Source: Streptomyces sp. NBC_00377
GTDB taxonomy: Bacteria; Actinomycetota; Actinomycetes; Streptomycetales; Streptomycetaceae
DNA length: 64,000 nt
Assembly (NCBI RefSeq): GCF_036075115.1
Contig: NZ_CP107958.1
Location: 8,246,001 to 8,310,000, forward strand
Reading direction: 5' to 3'
The notes under the pieces were generated by a model. The model was not told the DNA's origin. It ran no database searches and was given only the letters and a program-made list of their open reading frames with translations. A program made the position numbers and the translations under genes. Each line of letters begins with the position of its first letter. The stretch's first letter is position 1. Shown in pieces: positions 15,820 to 24,884 of the stretch.

Positions 15820-17706
15820 GTGAGAAGAACGAGAAGAGCAAGGAGCACCGAACGAAGCACGCGAACGATCACGAAGCGAAGCGCGACCGCCGACGCGCCA
15901 CGGAGCGCGTCCACGAACGACGCGGAGCCGAGCGCGACGACGAGCGCGCTGCGAGGCGGGAGGCGCGGCAGGACCACGCGCGCGGAGCTGAGCGCGAGGC
16001 CAGGTGCCACCACGAGCACGGAGCGCGACCCGGCACGGACGACCGTCGGGGGCCCCACACGAGCGCACCTCCTGGGCAGGTTACTGACCGGACTCGCGGC
16101 TCTCCTCGGCCTGGTCCTCGTCGGTGCGGCCTGCCCGGCCGCCGCCCAGGGCCGGACCCAGGCCCCCGGCACCTTCACCACCGGCCTGCACATCAGCGAC
16201 GGCCGACTCGTCGAGGGCAACGGGAACGACTTCGTCATGCGCGGCGTGAACCACGCGCACACCTGGTACCCCGGCAGGACGCAGCAGTCCCTCGCCGACA
16301 TCAAGGCGATGGGCGCCAACGCGGTGCGTGTCGTGCTCGCCGACGGACACCGCTGGAGCGCGAACAGCGCCTCGGACGTCGCGACCGTCGTCGCGCAGTG
16401 CAAGGCCAACCGGCTCATCTGCGTCCTGGAGGTGCACGACACCACCGGCTACGGCGAGGACACCGCCGCGGGCACCCTGGACCAGGCGGCCGACTACTGG
16501 ATCGGCCTGAAGGACGTGCTGGCCGGTCAGGAGAGCTACATCATCGTCAACATCGGCAACGAGCCCTGGGGCAACACCGATCCGGCGGGCTGGACCGCTC
16601 CCACCGTCGCCGCGGTCAAGAAACTGCGCAGCGCCGGATTCCAGCACACGATCATGGTGGACGCGCCCAACTGGGGACAGGACTGGCAGGGCGTGATGCG
16701 CGCCGACGCCCGGTCCGTCCACGACGCCGACGTCACCGGGAACCTGATCTTCTCCATCCACATGTACAGCGTCTTCGACACCGCGGCGGAGATCACCGAC
16801 TATCTGAACTCCTTCGTCGACGCCGGACTTCCCCTTGTCATCGGCGAGTTCGGCGGGCCCGCCGATCAATGGGGCGACCCCGACGAGGACACCATGATGG
16901 CCGCCGCGCAACAGCTCGACCTCGGATACCTCGCCTGGTCCTGGAGCGGGAACACCGACCCGATCCTCGACCTGACGGTCGACTTCGACCCCACGCAGCT
17001 CAGTTCCTGGGGCCGGCGCGTCTTCAACGGCGTCGACGGCATCGCGCAGACCGCCAGGGAAGCCACGGTCTTCGCAGGCGGCACCCCGGGCGACACCCAG
17101 GCCCCGACCGCTCCGGGCACCCCGACCGCCTCCGGCGTGAGCGCCACCTCCGCGACGCTCACCTGGGCCGCGGCCACGGACAACGTCGGCGTCGCCGGCT
17201 ACGACGTCGTACGGATCAGCGGCACCACCGAGACCGGCGTCGCCGCCTCGACCACCAACAGCGCCACCGTGACCGGCCTCACCGCGAGCACCGCGTACAG
17301 CTTCGCCGTGTACGCCCGCGACGCCGCAGGCAACCGCTCCGCCCGGTCCGCCACGGTCGCTGTCACCACCGGCGGAGCACCCGCCGTGGCCTGCTCCGTC
17401 GGCTACCGGGTGGTGGGGGAGTGGCCCGGTGGCTTCCAGGGCGACATCACCCTCCGCAACACCGGCACCGCCGCCATCAGCGGCTGGAAGCTGGGCTTCA
17501 CCTTCGCCGACGGGCAGACCGTCGGCAACATGTGGGGCGGGACCGCCACCCAGAGCGGAGGCGCGGTGAGCGTGGCCCCCGCCTCCTACACCTCCACGGT
17601 CCCCGCCGGCGGTTCGGTCACCGTCGGCTTCATCGGCAGCAAGGGAGCGACCAACACGGCCCCGACAGCGTTCACTCTCGACGGAGGTGCCTGCGCCACC
17701 GGTTGA
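15820..17706 (+). CDS. Secreted GH5 beta-mannanase-like enzyme with FN3 and CBM2
   Basis: A 628-residue exported glycoside hydrolase. After a basic, Thr/Ser/Arg-rich N-terminus comes a hydrophobic core (LLTGLAALLGLVLVGAAC), then a GH5 domain: VMRGVNHAHTWYP, VNIGNEPWGNT with the acid/base Glu, FSIHMYSVF and LVIGEFGGP with the nucleophile Glu. An FN3 module follows (about residues 425-510) and then a CBM2 (YRVVGEWPGGFQGDI... to GGACATG). It resembles Streptomyces ManA mannan endo-1,4-beta-mannosidases. The GTG at 15820 has GGAG five bases upstream; the ATG at 15736 would lie on the operator. A TTA codon (16081-16083) sits in the signal peptide. The unusually long n-region, about 85 residues, is odd. 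Confidence 0.85.
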   Translation: MRRTRRARSTERSTRTITKRSATADAPRSASTNDAEPSATTSALRGGRRGRTTRAELSARPGATTSTERDPARTTVGGPTRAHLLGRLLTGLAALLGLVLVGAACPAAAQGRTQAPGTFTTGLHISDGRLVEGNGNDFVMRGVNHAHTWYPGRTQQSLADIKAMGANAVRVVLADGHRWSANSASDVATVVAQCKANRLICVLEVHDTTGYGEDTAAGTLDQAADYWIGLKDVLAGQESYIIVNIGNEPWGNTDPAGWTAPTVAAVKKLRSAGFQHTIMVDAPNWGQDWQGVMRADARSVHDADVTGNLIFSIHMYSVFDTAAEITDYLNSFVDAGLPLVIGEFGGPADQWGDPDEDTMMAAAQQLDLGYLAWSWSGNTDPILDLTVDFDPTQLSSWGRRVFNGVDGIAQTAREATVFAGGTPGDTQAPTAPGTPTASGVSATSATLTWAAATDNVGVAGYDVVRISGTTETGVAASTTNSATVTGLTASTAYSFAVYARDAAGNRSARSATVAVTTGGAPAVACSVGYRVVGEWPGGFQGDITLRNTGTAAISGWKLGFTFADGQTVGNMWGGTATQSGGAVSVAPASYTSTVPAGGSVTVGFIGSKGATNTAPTAFTLDGGACATG

Positions 17707-17718
17707 CCGTCCGGCCCG

Positions 17719-17754
17719 CCGGTCGGCGGAGGGATCCGTGCCTCCGTCGGCCGG
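17719..17754 (+). terminator. Hairpin after the mannanase gene
   Basis: Arms CCGGTCGGCGGAGG (17719-17732) and CCTCCGTCGGCCGG (17741-17754) pair with only two non-Watson-Crick positions around an 8-base loop. The hairpin starts 12 bases after the stop codon. Confidence 0.6.
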
Positions 17755-17849
17755 TGCGCCGTACCGCAGCGGAGCGCCGCGGTGCGCTTTCGCGACACCC
17801 TTCCCACCGTTCCCCGGACCTCGGCTGTTCCCCGGAACCCGCTGAGCCT

Positions 17850-17879
17850 CCGACCTCCTCCGACCTCCTCCGACCTCCT
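17850..17879. repeat. Three tandem copies of CCGACCTCCT
   Basis: Perfect 10-bp tandem repeat, three units, in the gap upstream of the MarR gene at 17958. Polypyrimidine on this strand. It may be slippage DNA or a helical-turn-phased binding site. Confidence 0.7.
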
Positions 17880-17957
17880 CGGACGGGTCCACCGCCTGAT
17901 CGCGGCGCTGTTCCGGCTCTCGGGGCGCCGTGCGGCCATCCCCCTTAGGGTGTGGCC

Positions 17958-18464
17958 ATGTCCACGACGCCCCGCTGGCTCAACGCCGACGAACGACGAG
18001 CCTGGCTGGCCTACGTCGACTTCTCCACCCTGCTCGCCGACCACCTCAACCGGCAGCTGCGACGCGACGCGGGTATGACGCATGCCGACTACAGCCTCCT
18101 CGCCTACCTGTCCATGGCCCCCGGTGGCACCCTCGGCATGTCCGAGCTCGCGCAACGCCTGAAGATCACACGCAGCCGGCTCACCCACGCCGTGAACCGG
18201 CTGCGCGAGGTCGGGCTCGTGGACCGCCGGGAGGACCCCGCCGACGGCCGGGGCCAGCTCGCCTTCCTCACCGACCAGGGCAGGTCCCTGCTGGAAGAGG
18301 TCGCCCCGGGACATGTGGAGGCCGTACGCCGAGCGGTGTTCGACGCCCTCACCCCCGAGCAGGTACGCCAGTTCGCGGACATCGGAGAGGCCATCAGCGC
18401 GGCCCTGGTGCGGGCCGAGAGCACCGAGGCCGACCCCGCGGCGCTGCCCTGGCGACGCCGGTGA
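17958..18464 (+). CDS. MarR-family regulator
   Basis: A 168-residue MarR protein beginning MSTTPRWLNADERRAW. The winged helix is clear: GMSELAQRLKITRSRLTHAVNRLREVGLV followed by RREDPADGRGQLAFLTDQG. The ATG at 17958 fits the common N-terminus; a GTG at 17952 would add two residues. It stands alone between the mannanase gene and gnd, with a 190-bp gap to gnd that holds no clear gene, so its target is unknown. Confidence 0.9.
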   Translation: MSTTPRWLNADERRAWLAYVDFSTLLADHLNRQLRRDAGMTHADYSLLAYLSMAPGGTLGMSELAQRLKITRSRLTHAVNRLREVGLVDRREDPADGRGQLAFLTDQGRSLLEEVAPGHVEAVRRAVFDALTPEQVRQFADIGEAISAALVRAESTEADPAALPWRRR

Positions 18465-18654
18465 CGACCTGTCCCGCCGGCCGACGTCCGGGCGACCCGT
18501 ACCGCCGTCCGGCGGGCCGGTGAGGGGCGGATCGGCAGGGAATCTGCGGCGAATCGGTGGCGGATCGAGAAGAACCGGCCGACGGTCCGTACCTGGGGGT
18601 ACCGGGGGGCCGCCCGCCCCTCCGACCACGCCACCGATCCTAGGGACGTACCTC

Positions 18655-20094
18655 GTGAACGCAACCGCCGCCATCGGCGTCACCGGCCTCGGCGTGATGG
18701 GCCGCAACCTCGCGCGCAACTTCGCCCGTAACGGCTACACCGTCGCCGTCCACAACCGTTCCGCCGGTCGGACCCGCGCGCTCGTCGAGGAGTTCGGCCA
18801 CGAGGGCGCGTTCGTTCCCGCCGAGTCGGCCGCGGACTTCGTGGCCGCGCTCGAGCGCCCCCGCCGGCTGATGATCATGGTGCAGGCGGGCGCGGTCACC
18901 GACGCGGTCATCGACGAGTTCGCCCCGCTCCTGGAGCCCGGCGACATGATCATCGATGGTGGCAACGCCCACTACGCCGACACCCGCCGCCGCGAGGAGG
19001 CCCTGCGCGAGCGCGGCCTCCACTTCGTCGGCGCCGGCGTCTCGGGCGGCGAGGAGGGCGCGCTGAACGGGCCGGCCGTCATGGTCGGCGGCTCGACGGA
19101 GTCGTACGACGTGCTCGGCCCCATGTTCGAGTCGATCAGCGCGAAGGTCGACGGGGAGCCCTGCGCGACGCACATCGGCACCGACGGCGCCGGGCACTTC
19201 GTGAAGATGGTGCACAACGGCATCGAGTACGCCGACATGCAGCTCATCGCCGAGGCCTACGACCTGCTGCGTCAGGTCGCCGGCTACACCCCGGGGGAGA
19301 TCGCCGACATCTTCCGCACCTGGAACGAGGGCCGGCTCGGCTCCTACCTCATCGAGATCACCGCCGACGTCCTCGCACACACCGACGCCACCACCGGCCT
19401 GGCATTCGTCGACATCGTCGCCGACGCCGCCGGTCAGAAGGGCACCGGCCGCTGGACCGTGCAGACCGCCCTCGACCTGGGCTCCCCGGTCACCGCCATC
19501 GCCCAGGCCACCTTCGCCCGCGCCGCCTCCGGTCAGAGCGCGCTGCGCGCCGCCTACGCCGGACTGCCGGGCGGCACCACGCCTCCGCTCAGCCGCACCG
19601 AGGCCGCCCGCTTCACCTCGCAGGTCGAGCACGCCCTGTACGCCTCGAAGGTCATCGCCTACGACCAGGGCTGGAAGATGATCCAGGACGCGGCCGGTGA
19701 GTTCGGCTGGAAGATCGACCTCGGTGCGGTCGCCCGGATCTGGCGTGGCGGCTGCATCATCCGCGCCTCGTTCCTCGACCGCATCCGTGCCGCGTACGCC
19801 GCCGACCCGGAGCTGGTCAGCCTGCTCGGCGAGATGGAGTTCGCCATGGAGATCACGGACGCCCAGGTGCCCTGGCGCGAGACCGTGGCCTCCGCCGCCC
19901 GCCGTGGCATCCCCGTTCCTGCCTTCTCGGCCGCGCTCTCCCACTACGACACCCTGCGCGCCGAGCGCCTGCCCGCCGCGCTCCTCCAGGGGCAGCGCGA
20001 CTACTTCGGCGCGCACACCTATCAGCGCACCGACCGCCCGGGCGCCTTCCACACCCACTGGGCCGAAGCCGGCCGCCCGGAGAGCTCGGCCTGA
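18655..20094 (+). CDS. gnd: 6-phosphogluconate dehydrogenase, decarboxylating
   Basis: A 479-residue enzyme of the oxidative pentose phosphate pathway: 6-phosphogluconate + NADP+ to ribulose 5-phosphate + CO2 + NADPH. Motifs: GVTGLGVMGRNLARNFARNGY (cofactor fold), DMIIDGGNAHY, VGAGVSGGEEGALNGP, and GHFVKMVHNGIEYADMQLI with the catalytic Lys. The end RTDRPGAFHTHW is typical of the long form. I chose the GTG at 18655 (VNATAAIGVTG), which gives the usual length. It converges on a long-form GAPDH gene across two strong hairpins. Confidence 0.95.
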   Translation: MNATAAIGVTGLGVMGRNLARNFARNGYTVAVHNRSAGRTRALVEEFGHEGAFVPAESAADFVAALERPRRLMIMVQAGAVTDAVIDEFAPLLEPGDMIIDGGNAHYADTRRREEALRERGLHFVGAGVSGGEEGALNGPAVMVGGSTESYDVLGPMFESISAKVDGEPCATHIGTDGAGHFVKMVHNGIEYADMQLIAEAYDLLRQVAGYTPGEIADIFRTWNEGRLGSYLIEITADVLAHTDATTGLAFVDIVADAAGQKGTGRWTVQTALDLGSPVTAIAQATFARAASGQSALRAAYAGLPGGTTPPLSRTEAARFTSQVEHALYASKVIAYDQGWKMIQDAAGEFGWKIDLGAVARIWRGGCIIRASFLDRIRAAYAADPELVSLLGEMEFAMEITDAQVPWRETVASAARRGIPVPAFSAALSHYDTLRAERLPAALLQGQRDYFGAHTYQRTDRPGAFHTHWAEAGRPESSA

Positions 20095-20101
20095 GACACG
20101 G

Positions 20102-20177
20102 CGCGCGCGTACGTCCGTACGCGCGCGTGGATCCACGCAAAGGGGGTGGGGCACTCGGCGGGTGCCCCACCCCCTTT
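20102..20177. terminator. Two hairpins forming a bidirectional terminator
   Basis: First hairpin: CGCGCGCGTACG (20102-20113) pairs perfectly with 20116-20127. Second: a 16-bp perfect stem, 20139-20154 with 20162-20177, that runs from AAA through G-rich sequence and closes on TTT around a 7-base loop. They lie between the converging gnd and gap genes. The A/T-flanked second stem is a symmetric intrinsic terminator. Confidence 0.88.
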
Positions 20178-20246
20178 CGGCCGTTCGGTCCGTTCGGGCC
20201 GATCGGTCCGAAGCGTTCGATCTCCGCCGCCTGTCGGCGTGGCCCG

Positions 20247-21698
20247 TCAGACGCCCGTCGCCGGGTACGTCGGGTACTCCACCCCGGAAACGTGCTGGAC
20301 GACGCGGACGACCTGGCAGGAGTAACCGAACTCGTTGTCGTACCAGAGGTAGAGGATCGCGTTGTCGCCGTCGACCTTGGTGGCGCCCGCGTCGATGATC
20401 GACGAGTGGCGCGAGCCGATGAAGTCCATGGAGACCGCGTCCGGCGCCGTGGTGAAGTCGATCTGGCGCTTGAGCGGCGAGGTCAGCGAGACCTCACGGA
20501 GGTGTTCGAGGACCTCCTCGCGGGTGGTCTCCCGGCCGAGCCGCAGGCTGAGGATCGCGATCGAGACGTCCGGCACCGGCACCCGGATCGAGCTGCCGGT
20601 GATCGGAGCCTTGAGGTCGGGCAGCGCCTTGGCGACGGCGGACGCGGCGCCGGTCTCGGTGATGACCATGTTCAGCGGCGCCGAACGGCCGCGACGGTCC
20701 GCCTTGTGGTAGTTGTCCAGCAGGTTCTGGTCGTTGGTGAACGAGTGGACGGTCTCCACGTGGCCGCGCAGCACGCCGTACTCGTCGGCCATCGCCTTGA
20801 GCGGCGGGACGATCGCGTTGGTGGTGCAGGACGCGCAGGACAGGATCTGCTCGTCCGGCTTGATCGTGTCGTGGTTGACGCCGTGCACGATGTTCGGAAC
20901 GTCGCCCTTGCCGGGCGCGGTCAGCACGACCTTGTCGATACCGGGCCGCAGGTGCTTGGAAAGGCCCTCGCGGTCGCGCCACTTGCCGGTGTTGTCGATG
21001 AGGATGGCGTTGCGGACGCCGTACTCGGTGTAGTCGACCTGGCTCGGGTCGTCGGCGTAGATCACCGTGATCTCGTTGCCGTTGGCGATGATCTTGTTGT
21101 TGGCCTCGTCGACCGTGATCGTGCCCTGGAACTGGCCGTGCACGGAGTCGCGGCGCAGCAGGGACGCGCGCTTGACCAGGTCGTCGGCGGGCCGGCCGCC
21201 GCCGCGGACGACGATGGCGCGCAGCCGCAGGCCGTTGCCGGAACCGGACTTCTCGATGAGTAGCCGGGCGACGAGGCGGCCGATGCGGCCGAAGCCGTAC
21301 AGGACGACGTCGCGCGGCTCCCGCCGGTCGATCTTGTTCGCGCCCGTGGCGCCGGCCACGGCCTCGGCGGTGAACTCCGCCACCGGCAGACCCCGGTCGT
21401 CGGCCCGGTAGGTCGCGGCGAGCATCCCGATGTCGATCTGGGACGGGCCGAGGTCGAGCGCGGTGAGAGCTTGGAGGAAGGGCAGCGTCTCTGTGACCGA
21501 GAGCTCCTCGCCGGCGATCTGGCGGGCGAACCGGTGGGTCTTGAGGATGCTGACCACCGACTTGTTCACCAGGGAGCGGCTGTGCAGCAGAACGGTCACG
21601 TCCCGCTCGCGGTGCAGCTTCCCGATCATCGGGATCATCGACTCCGCGATCTCCTCGCGGTTCTTCCAGTTGGTGAACGAATCGTCGTTGAGCGTCAC
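20247..21698 (-). CDS. gap: Long-form glyceraldehyde-3-phosphate dehydrogenase
   Basis: A 483-residue GAPDH. The first ~125 residues (NWKNREEIAESMIPMIGKLH, LVNKSVVSILKTHRFARQIAG) are an extra N-terminal domain seen in the long class of bacterial GAPDH; the usual enzyme has about 335 residues. The catalytic core follows: YGFGRIGRLVARLL for the cofactor, SCASCTTNAIVPPL with the active-site Cys, and WYDNEFGYSCQVV at the end. Start is the GTG at 21698. It converges on gnd. Whether it works in glycolysis or gluconeogenesis, and with NAD or NADP, is not readable here. Confidence 0.92.
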   Translation of the reverse strand: MTLNDDSFTNWKNREEIAESMIPMIGKLHRERDVTVLLHSRSLVNKSVVSILKTHRFARQIAGEELSVTETLPFLQALTALDLGPSQIDIGMLAATYRADDRGLPVAEFTAEAVAGATGANKIDRREPRDVVLYGFGRIGRLVARLLIEKSGSGNGLRLRAIVVRGGGRPADDLVKRASLLRRDSVHGQFQGTITVDEANNKIIANGNEITVIYADDPSQVDYTEYGVRNAILIDNTGKWRDREGLSKHLRPGIDKVVLTAPGKGDVPNIVHGVNHDTIKPDEQILSCASCTTNAIVPPLKAMADEYGVLRGHVETVHSFTNDQNLLDNYHKADRRGRSAPLNMVITETGAASAVAKALPDLKAPITGSSIRVPVPDVSIAILSLRLGRETTREEVLEHLREVSLTSPLKRQIDFTTAPDAVSMDFIGSRHSSIIDAGATKVDGDNAILYLWYDNEFGYSCQVVRVVQHVSGVEYPTYPATGV

Positions 21699-22286
21699 GG
21701 GCCTATCTTTCGAGCTAGGAGGCGCTCATATGCTAACCCTCCCGCCGTTCGATCATTCAAGCGGGCTGGTGCTCACCTGTGCACATCGCCGGTCGAGCCG
21801 ACCGCCGGCCTTCAACTCGCAGGCGGGAACGCTTTTGCGATCAGGTCGGCATGCCGGGCCCCGGGGCTCGGACGACGGTCCGCAAGCCCGCGCCGACTGC
21901 GCTCGGGCGCCCGGCCCGGGAGAACGCGTCGGCTCGCCCGTATCCCGGCCGCCCTCACACGGATCGCGGCGATCGCGCGGCTCACGGGCATCGCGGAACG
22001 TGGCGGGCGAGCACCCACGACGCTCCGCACAGGCAGGCCGACCGCGGTCGCCACGGAGGCCGGCGTGGCGCTGACGTCCGCGCGGCCCTCGACTACGACT
22101 CCCACGTGTCGAGGCGCCGGCCCGTCAAGGACCCGTGCCGGTCCTCGTCCGCGGCACGGCTGCCTCCGAGCTGCCGCGGCGTGGCGGACGGGCCTGTCGT
22201 TCCGTCGGCGCTCGTCCACCGCCGGGCGGTTGATCCCTCCCTGGTCGGGTACGCGAGGCCGGACCGCCGCTACGAGGGAGTTCGTC
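21699..22286. other. 588-bp region without a recognisable gene
   Basis: No frame on either strand shows a known family. The first ~60 bases (AT-richer, with CTAGGAGGCGCTCATATGCT) are the likely promoter of the gap gene. The rest is GC-rich with weak codon bias in all frames and may be degraded coding DNA. GAGGGAG at about 22274 is the ribosome-binding site of the next gene. Confidence 0.5.
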
Positions 22287-22685
22287 ATGGAGACACCCGC
22301 ACACGACCGCAACGACAACCCCGCCGCGCTGGCGCTGGACGCGCTGGCCCGGGACACCGAGGACCTCGCGGCACTGGACACGCTCGCTCACTGCGACGTG
22401 CTCGTGCCCGTGCCCGACGACGCCAGCGACGAGGACGTCACCAATCCGGCCACGGTCGCGCTGCCGGTCCTCGAGCAGCCCGGGGGCGCACCCGTGGTGC
22501 CGGTGTTCACCTCCGAACCGGAGATGGCGGAACTGCTGCCGGAGATCGACCGCTACCGGCTCGTGCCTCTCGGCGCGCTCGCGGCGCAGTGGCCGACCGG
22601 CGAGCTGTCCCTGTCCATCGACGCGGCCGGCGACCATCCGCTGACCCTGACGTCGGAAGGTGTCCGCACCCTCCTCGCGCGCTGA
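22287..22685 (+). CDS. SseB-like protein
   Basis: A 132-residue protein. Its core resembles the SseB N-terminal domain: LDALARDTEDLAALDTLAH, CDVLVPVPDD, VALPVLEQPGGAPVVPVFTSEPEM and a YRLVPLGALAAQWPTGELSLSID end. SseB-type domains are small alpha/beta folds of uncertain function, linked to serine sensitivity in E. coli and common as orphan genes in Streptomyces. GAGGGAG precedes the ATG at 22287. No partner gene is adjacent. Confidence 0.75.
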   Translation: METPAHDRNDNPAALALDALARDTEDLAALDTLAHCDVLVPVPDDASDEDVTNPATVALPVLEQPGGAPVVPVFTSEPEMAELLPEIDRYRLVPLGALAAQWPTGELSLSIDAAGDHPLTLTSEGVRTLLAR

Positions 22686-22758
22686 GGCACCGGATCTCCC
22701 CCCGGCCTGGGCTTTGCCCGGCGCCACGCGCCCGGCGCGCGCCGGGGGGCGTGTCGGC

Positions 22759-23151
22759 CTAGGTCTCGGCAAGCATCCGTTCCAGCACTGCCCGCTGGAG
22801 CGGCCGTACCGCGCCGTGCAGGTCGCGGCCCTTGGCGGTGAGAGCGACCCACACGCCGCGCCGGTCCTCCATGCAGACCGAGCGCTCCACCAGGCCTTCC
22901 TTCTCCAGGCGGCCGATGAGGCGGGACAGCGCGCTCTGGCTCAGGTGCACCCGCCCGACGAGGTTCTGCACCCTGCACTGGTCGCCCGCCCGGGGCGCCT
23001 CGGAGGCGAGGATGTCGAGCACCTCGAAGTCACTCGCTCCGAGGCCGTGCGGATGGAGCGCGCGATCGATCTCGCACATCGTGCGCGCGTGCACCGACAG
23101 GATGTCCCGCCACCGCTCCTCGAGGCCCGACTCGGCCGTCTTCGCTGCCAT
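22759..23151 (-). CDS. MarR-family regulator
   Basis: A 130-residue winged-helix repressor: the recognition helix region VQNLVGRVHLSQSALSRLIGRLEKEGLV and wing RSVCMEDRRGVWVALTAKGRD match MarR. It may control the VOC protein gene located just upstream on the same strand, but the 74-base gap between them carries no clear shared operator. The last residues (RMLAET) end shortly after the dimerisation helix, so the protein is on the short side for the family. Confidence 0.9.
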   Translation of the reverse strand: MAAKTAESGLEERWRDILSVHARTMCEIDRALHPHGLGASDFEVLDILASEAPRAGDQCRVQNLVGRVHLSQSALSRLIGRLEKEGLVERSVCMEDRRGVWVALTAKGRDLHGAVRPLQRAVLERMLAET

Positions 23152-23225
23152 ACCTGCACGGTAACACCGAAACGGCCATTCATTGAGTGTGCAACTAGTG
23201 CGGGTGCAAGCGGTTGCGGAGCGCC

Positions 23226-23576
23226 TCAGGCAGCCGGATCCTGGAGCAGCCCCACCAGGTTGCCGTCCGCGTCCTTCACGGACGCGATCAGCCGGCCCCC
23301 GCCGACGTCCTGCGCGTCCTGAAGCAGCTCCGCGCCCGCGGCCACCAGCGCGGCGAGCCGCTCGCGCAGGTCGGTCACATGCCAGTACGGAACCGGTCCG
23401 GTCATGCCCTTGGCGTGTCCGTTGGGGTCGAGGCCGACGTCCTGCCCGGCGGCCTTGAAGCCGACGTAGTAGGGCTCGTCGGCGTACGGCTCGACCTCCA
23501 GCAGCGTGCTGAACAGGGCCTTCGCCCGGTCGAGGTCCTTGACGGGGTAGATGATCGTCTGCATGCCGGCGGCCAT
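23226..23576 (-). CDS. VOC-family (glyoxalase-like) protein
   Basis: A 116-residue single-module vicinal-oxygen-chelate protein: MQTIIYPVKDLDRAKALFSTLL, then PYWHVTDLRERLAALVAAGAEL and ASVKDADGNLVGLLQDP. The order of the two beta-alpha-beta units is normal, and a dimer would form the metal site. The ATG at 23576 has GAGGAGG upstream and is preferred over 23636. Substrate unknown; such proteins include glyoxalases, dioxygenases and antibiotic-binding proteins. Confidence 0.88.
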   Translation of the reverse strand: MAAGMQTIIYPVKDLDRAKALFSTLLEVEPYADEPYYVGFKAAGQDVGLDPNGHAKGMTGPVPYWHVTDLRERLAALVAAGAELLQDAQDVGGGRLIASVKDADGNLVGLLQDPAA

Positions 23577-23855
23577 GGCGTCCTCCTCGGTGAGGTGCGG
23601 TGCGCGGGAACGTGTCCGTGTTCCCGCACTTCTCACGCTAGGCGGGACGACCGCGGAAGGCTTCTCCGATCCTGACCGGTCCGGCGCGTTCGCCCTCCCG
23701 CGTTCACCTTCCCGCGATCGCCGTCCCCCGAATGCCGTCCCCGGAGCGCCGTCCCCCAGGGCGCCGTCCCCGGTACCTCGTCCCTGCCCACGTCCCGCCG
23801 CTCACCGCCCACCCGAGACAGACACTCCCGTCCGCTCCGGCCGCGTCCGCTCCGG

Positions 23856-24884
23856 CTACGTCGACTCCCGCTTCACCAGCTCCGTCGGCAGGATCACCGC
23901 CGCCGGGTCCTCGCCCCCGATCTGGGCGAGCAGCACCCGGACCATCTCGTTGCTGATCCGGTCCCAGGGCTGACGGATGGTGGTGAGGGAGGGGCTGACC
24001 GCGGTCGCCGCCGGGGAGTCGTCGAAACCGCCGACCGCGACGTCCTGCGGCACCCGCCTGCCCGCCCGGTGCAGCGCGGTCAGCACGCCCTGCGCCATCA
24101 GGTCGGACGCGACGAACACCGCGTCGAGGTCCGGCGCCTGCGCCAGCAGCCGCTCGGCGCCCGCCTCGCCGCTGGCCCGGCTGTAGTCACCGGAGACGAC
24201 GAGCCGCTCGTCGTGGTCGACGCCCGCCTCCGCGAGCACCTCGCGGTAGCCGGCGAGCCGCTCCACGCCGCCGGGGGTGTCCAGCGGACCGGTGACCACA
24301 CCGACCCGCCGACGGCCCTGCGCCAGCAGATGACGCACCATGTCGCGGGCGCCGTCCCGGTCGTCAGCGGCCACGTAACTCACCTTGGACCCGAGCCCGA
24401 TCGGCTTGCCGCACGCGACCAGCGGGACGCCCGCCTCGCGCAGCTCCGTGGCGATGGGGTCCCCGGAGTGGCTGGAGACCAGCAGCACCCCGTCGACGTG
24501 CCCGGCGGTGATGTACCGGGTGATGCGCCGCCGCTCGTCCTCGGTGCCGGCCAGCATCAGCAGCAGGGGGATGTCGTGCCCGGCCAGTGCCTGCGTGCAG
24601 CCGCGCAGCAGGACATTGAAGTTGGGGTCCTCGAAAAACCGTTCCTGAGGCTCCGTCAGCAGGAAGCCCACCGAGTCGGAACGCCCGGTGATCAGGGAAC
24701 GGGCGTGCCGGTTCACGACGTAGCCCGTCCGGCGGATGGCGGCGTCGACGGCCTCGGCCGCGGCAGGGCTGACGTAGTGGCCCCCGTTGAGCACGCGCGA
24801 GACGGTGCCCCGGGAGACCCCTGCCTCCCGCGCCACGTCGTGGATGGTCGGCGGTCTGCGCCGGGCCCCCGCACCCTTGTTCAT
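23856..24884 (-). CDS. LacI-family regulator, probable galactan repressor
   Basis: A 342-residue repressor. The N-terminal helix-turn-helix is TIHDVAREAGVSRGTVSRVLNGG, followed by a hinge helix (VVNRHARSLI) and a periplasmic-binding-like effector domain (GFLLTEPQERFFEDPNF, VAVGGFDDSPAATAVSPSLTTIRQP). It lies downstream, on the same strand, of a sugar importer that is divergent from GH42 and GH53 galactan enzymes, so it most likely controls that locus in response to galacto-oligosaccharides. The start codon abuts the left end of a TnpB element; AAAGAGGG before the ATG would therefore come from the element. Confidence 0.9.
   Translation of the reverse strand: MNKGAGARRRPPTIHDVAREAGVSRGTVSRVLNGGHYVSPAAAEAVDAAIRRTGYVVNRHARSLITGRSDSVGFLLTEPQERFFEDPNFNVLLRGCTQALAGHDIPLLLMLAGTEDERRRITRYITAGHVDGVLLVSSHSGDPIATELREAGVPLVACGKPIGLGSKVSYVAADDRDGARDMVRHLLAQGRRRVGVVTGPLDTPGGVERLAGYREVLAEAGVDHDERLVVSGDYSRASGEAGAERLLAQAPDLDAVFVASDLMAQGVLTALHRAGRRVPQDVAVGGFDDSPAATAVSPSLTTIRQPWDRISNEMVRVLLAQIGGEDPAAVILPTELVKREST

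Noticed and set aside
21779..22286. Several 150-300-codon frames between gap and the SseB-like gene
   Set aside because: None has a family motif, a ribosome-binding site or consistent third-position GC bias.
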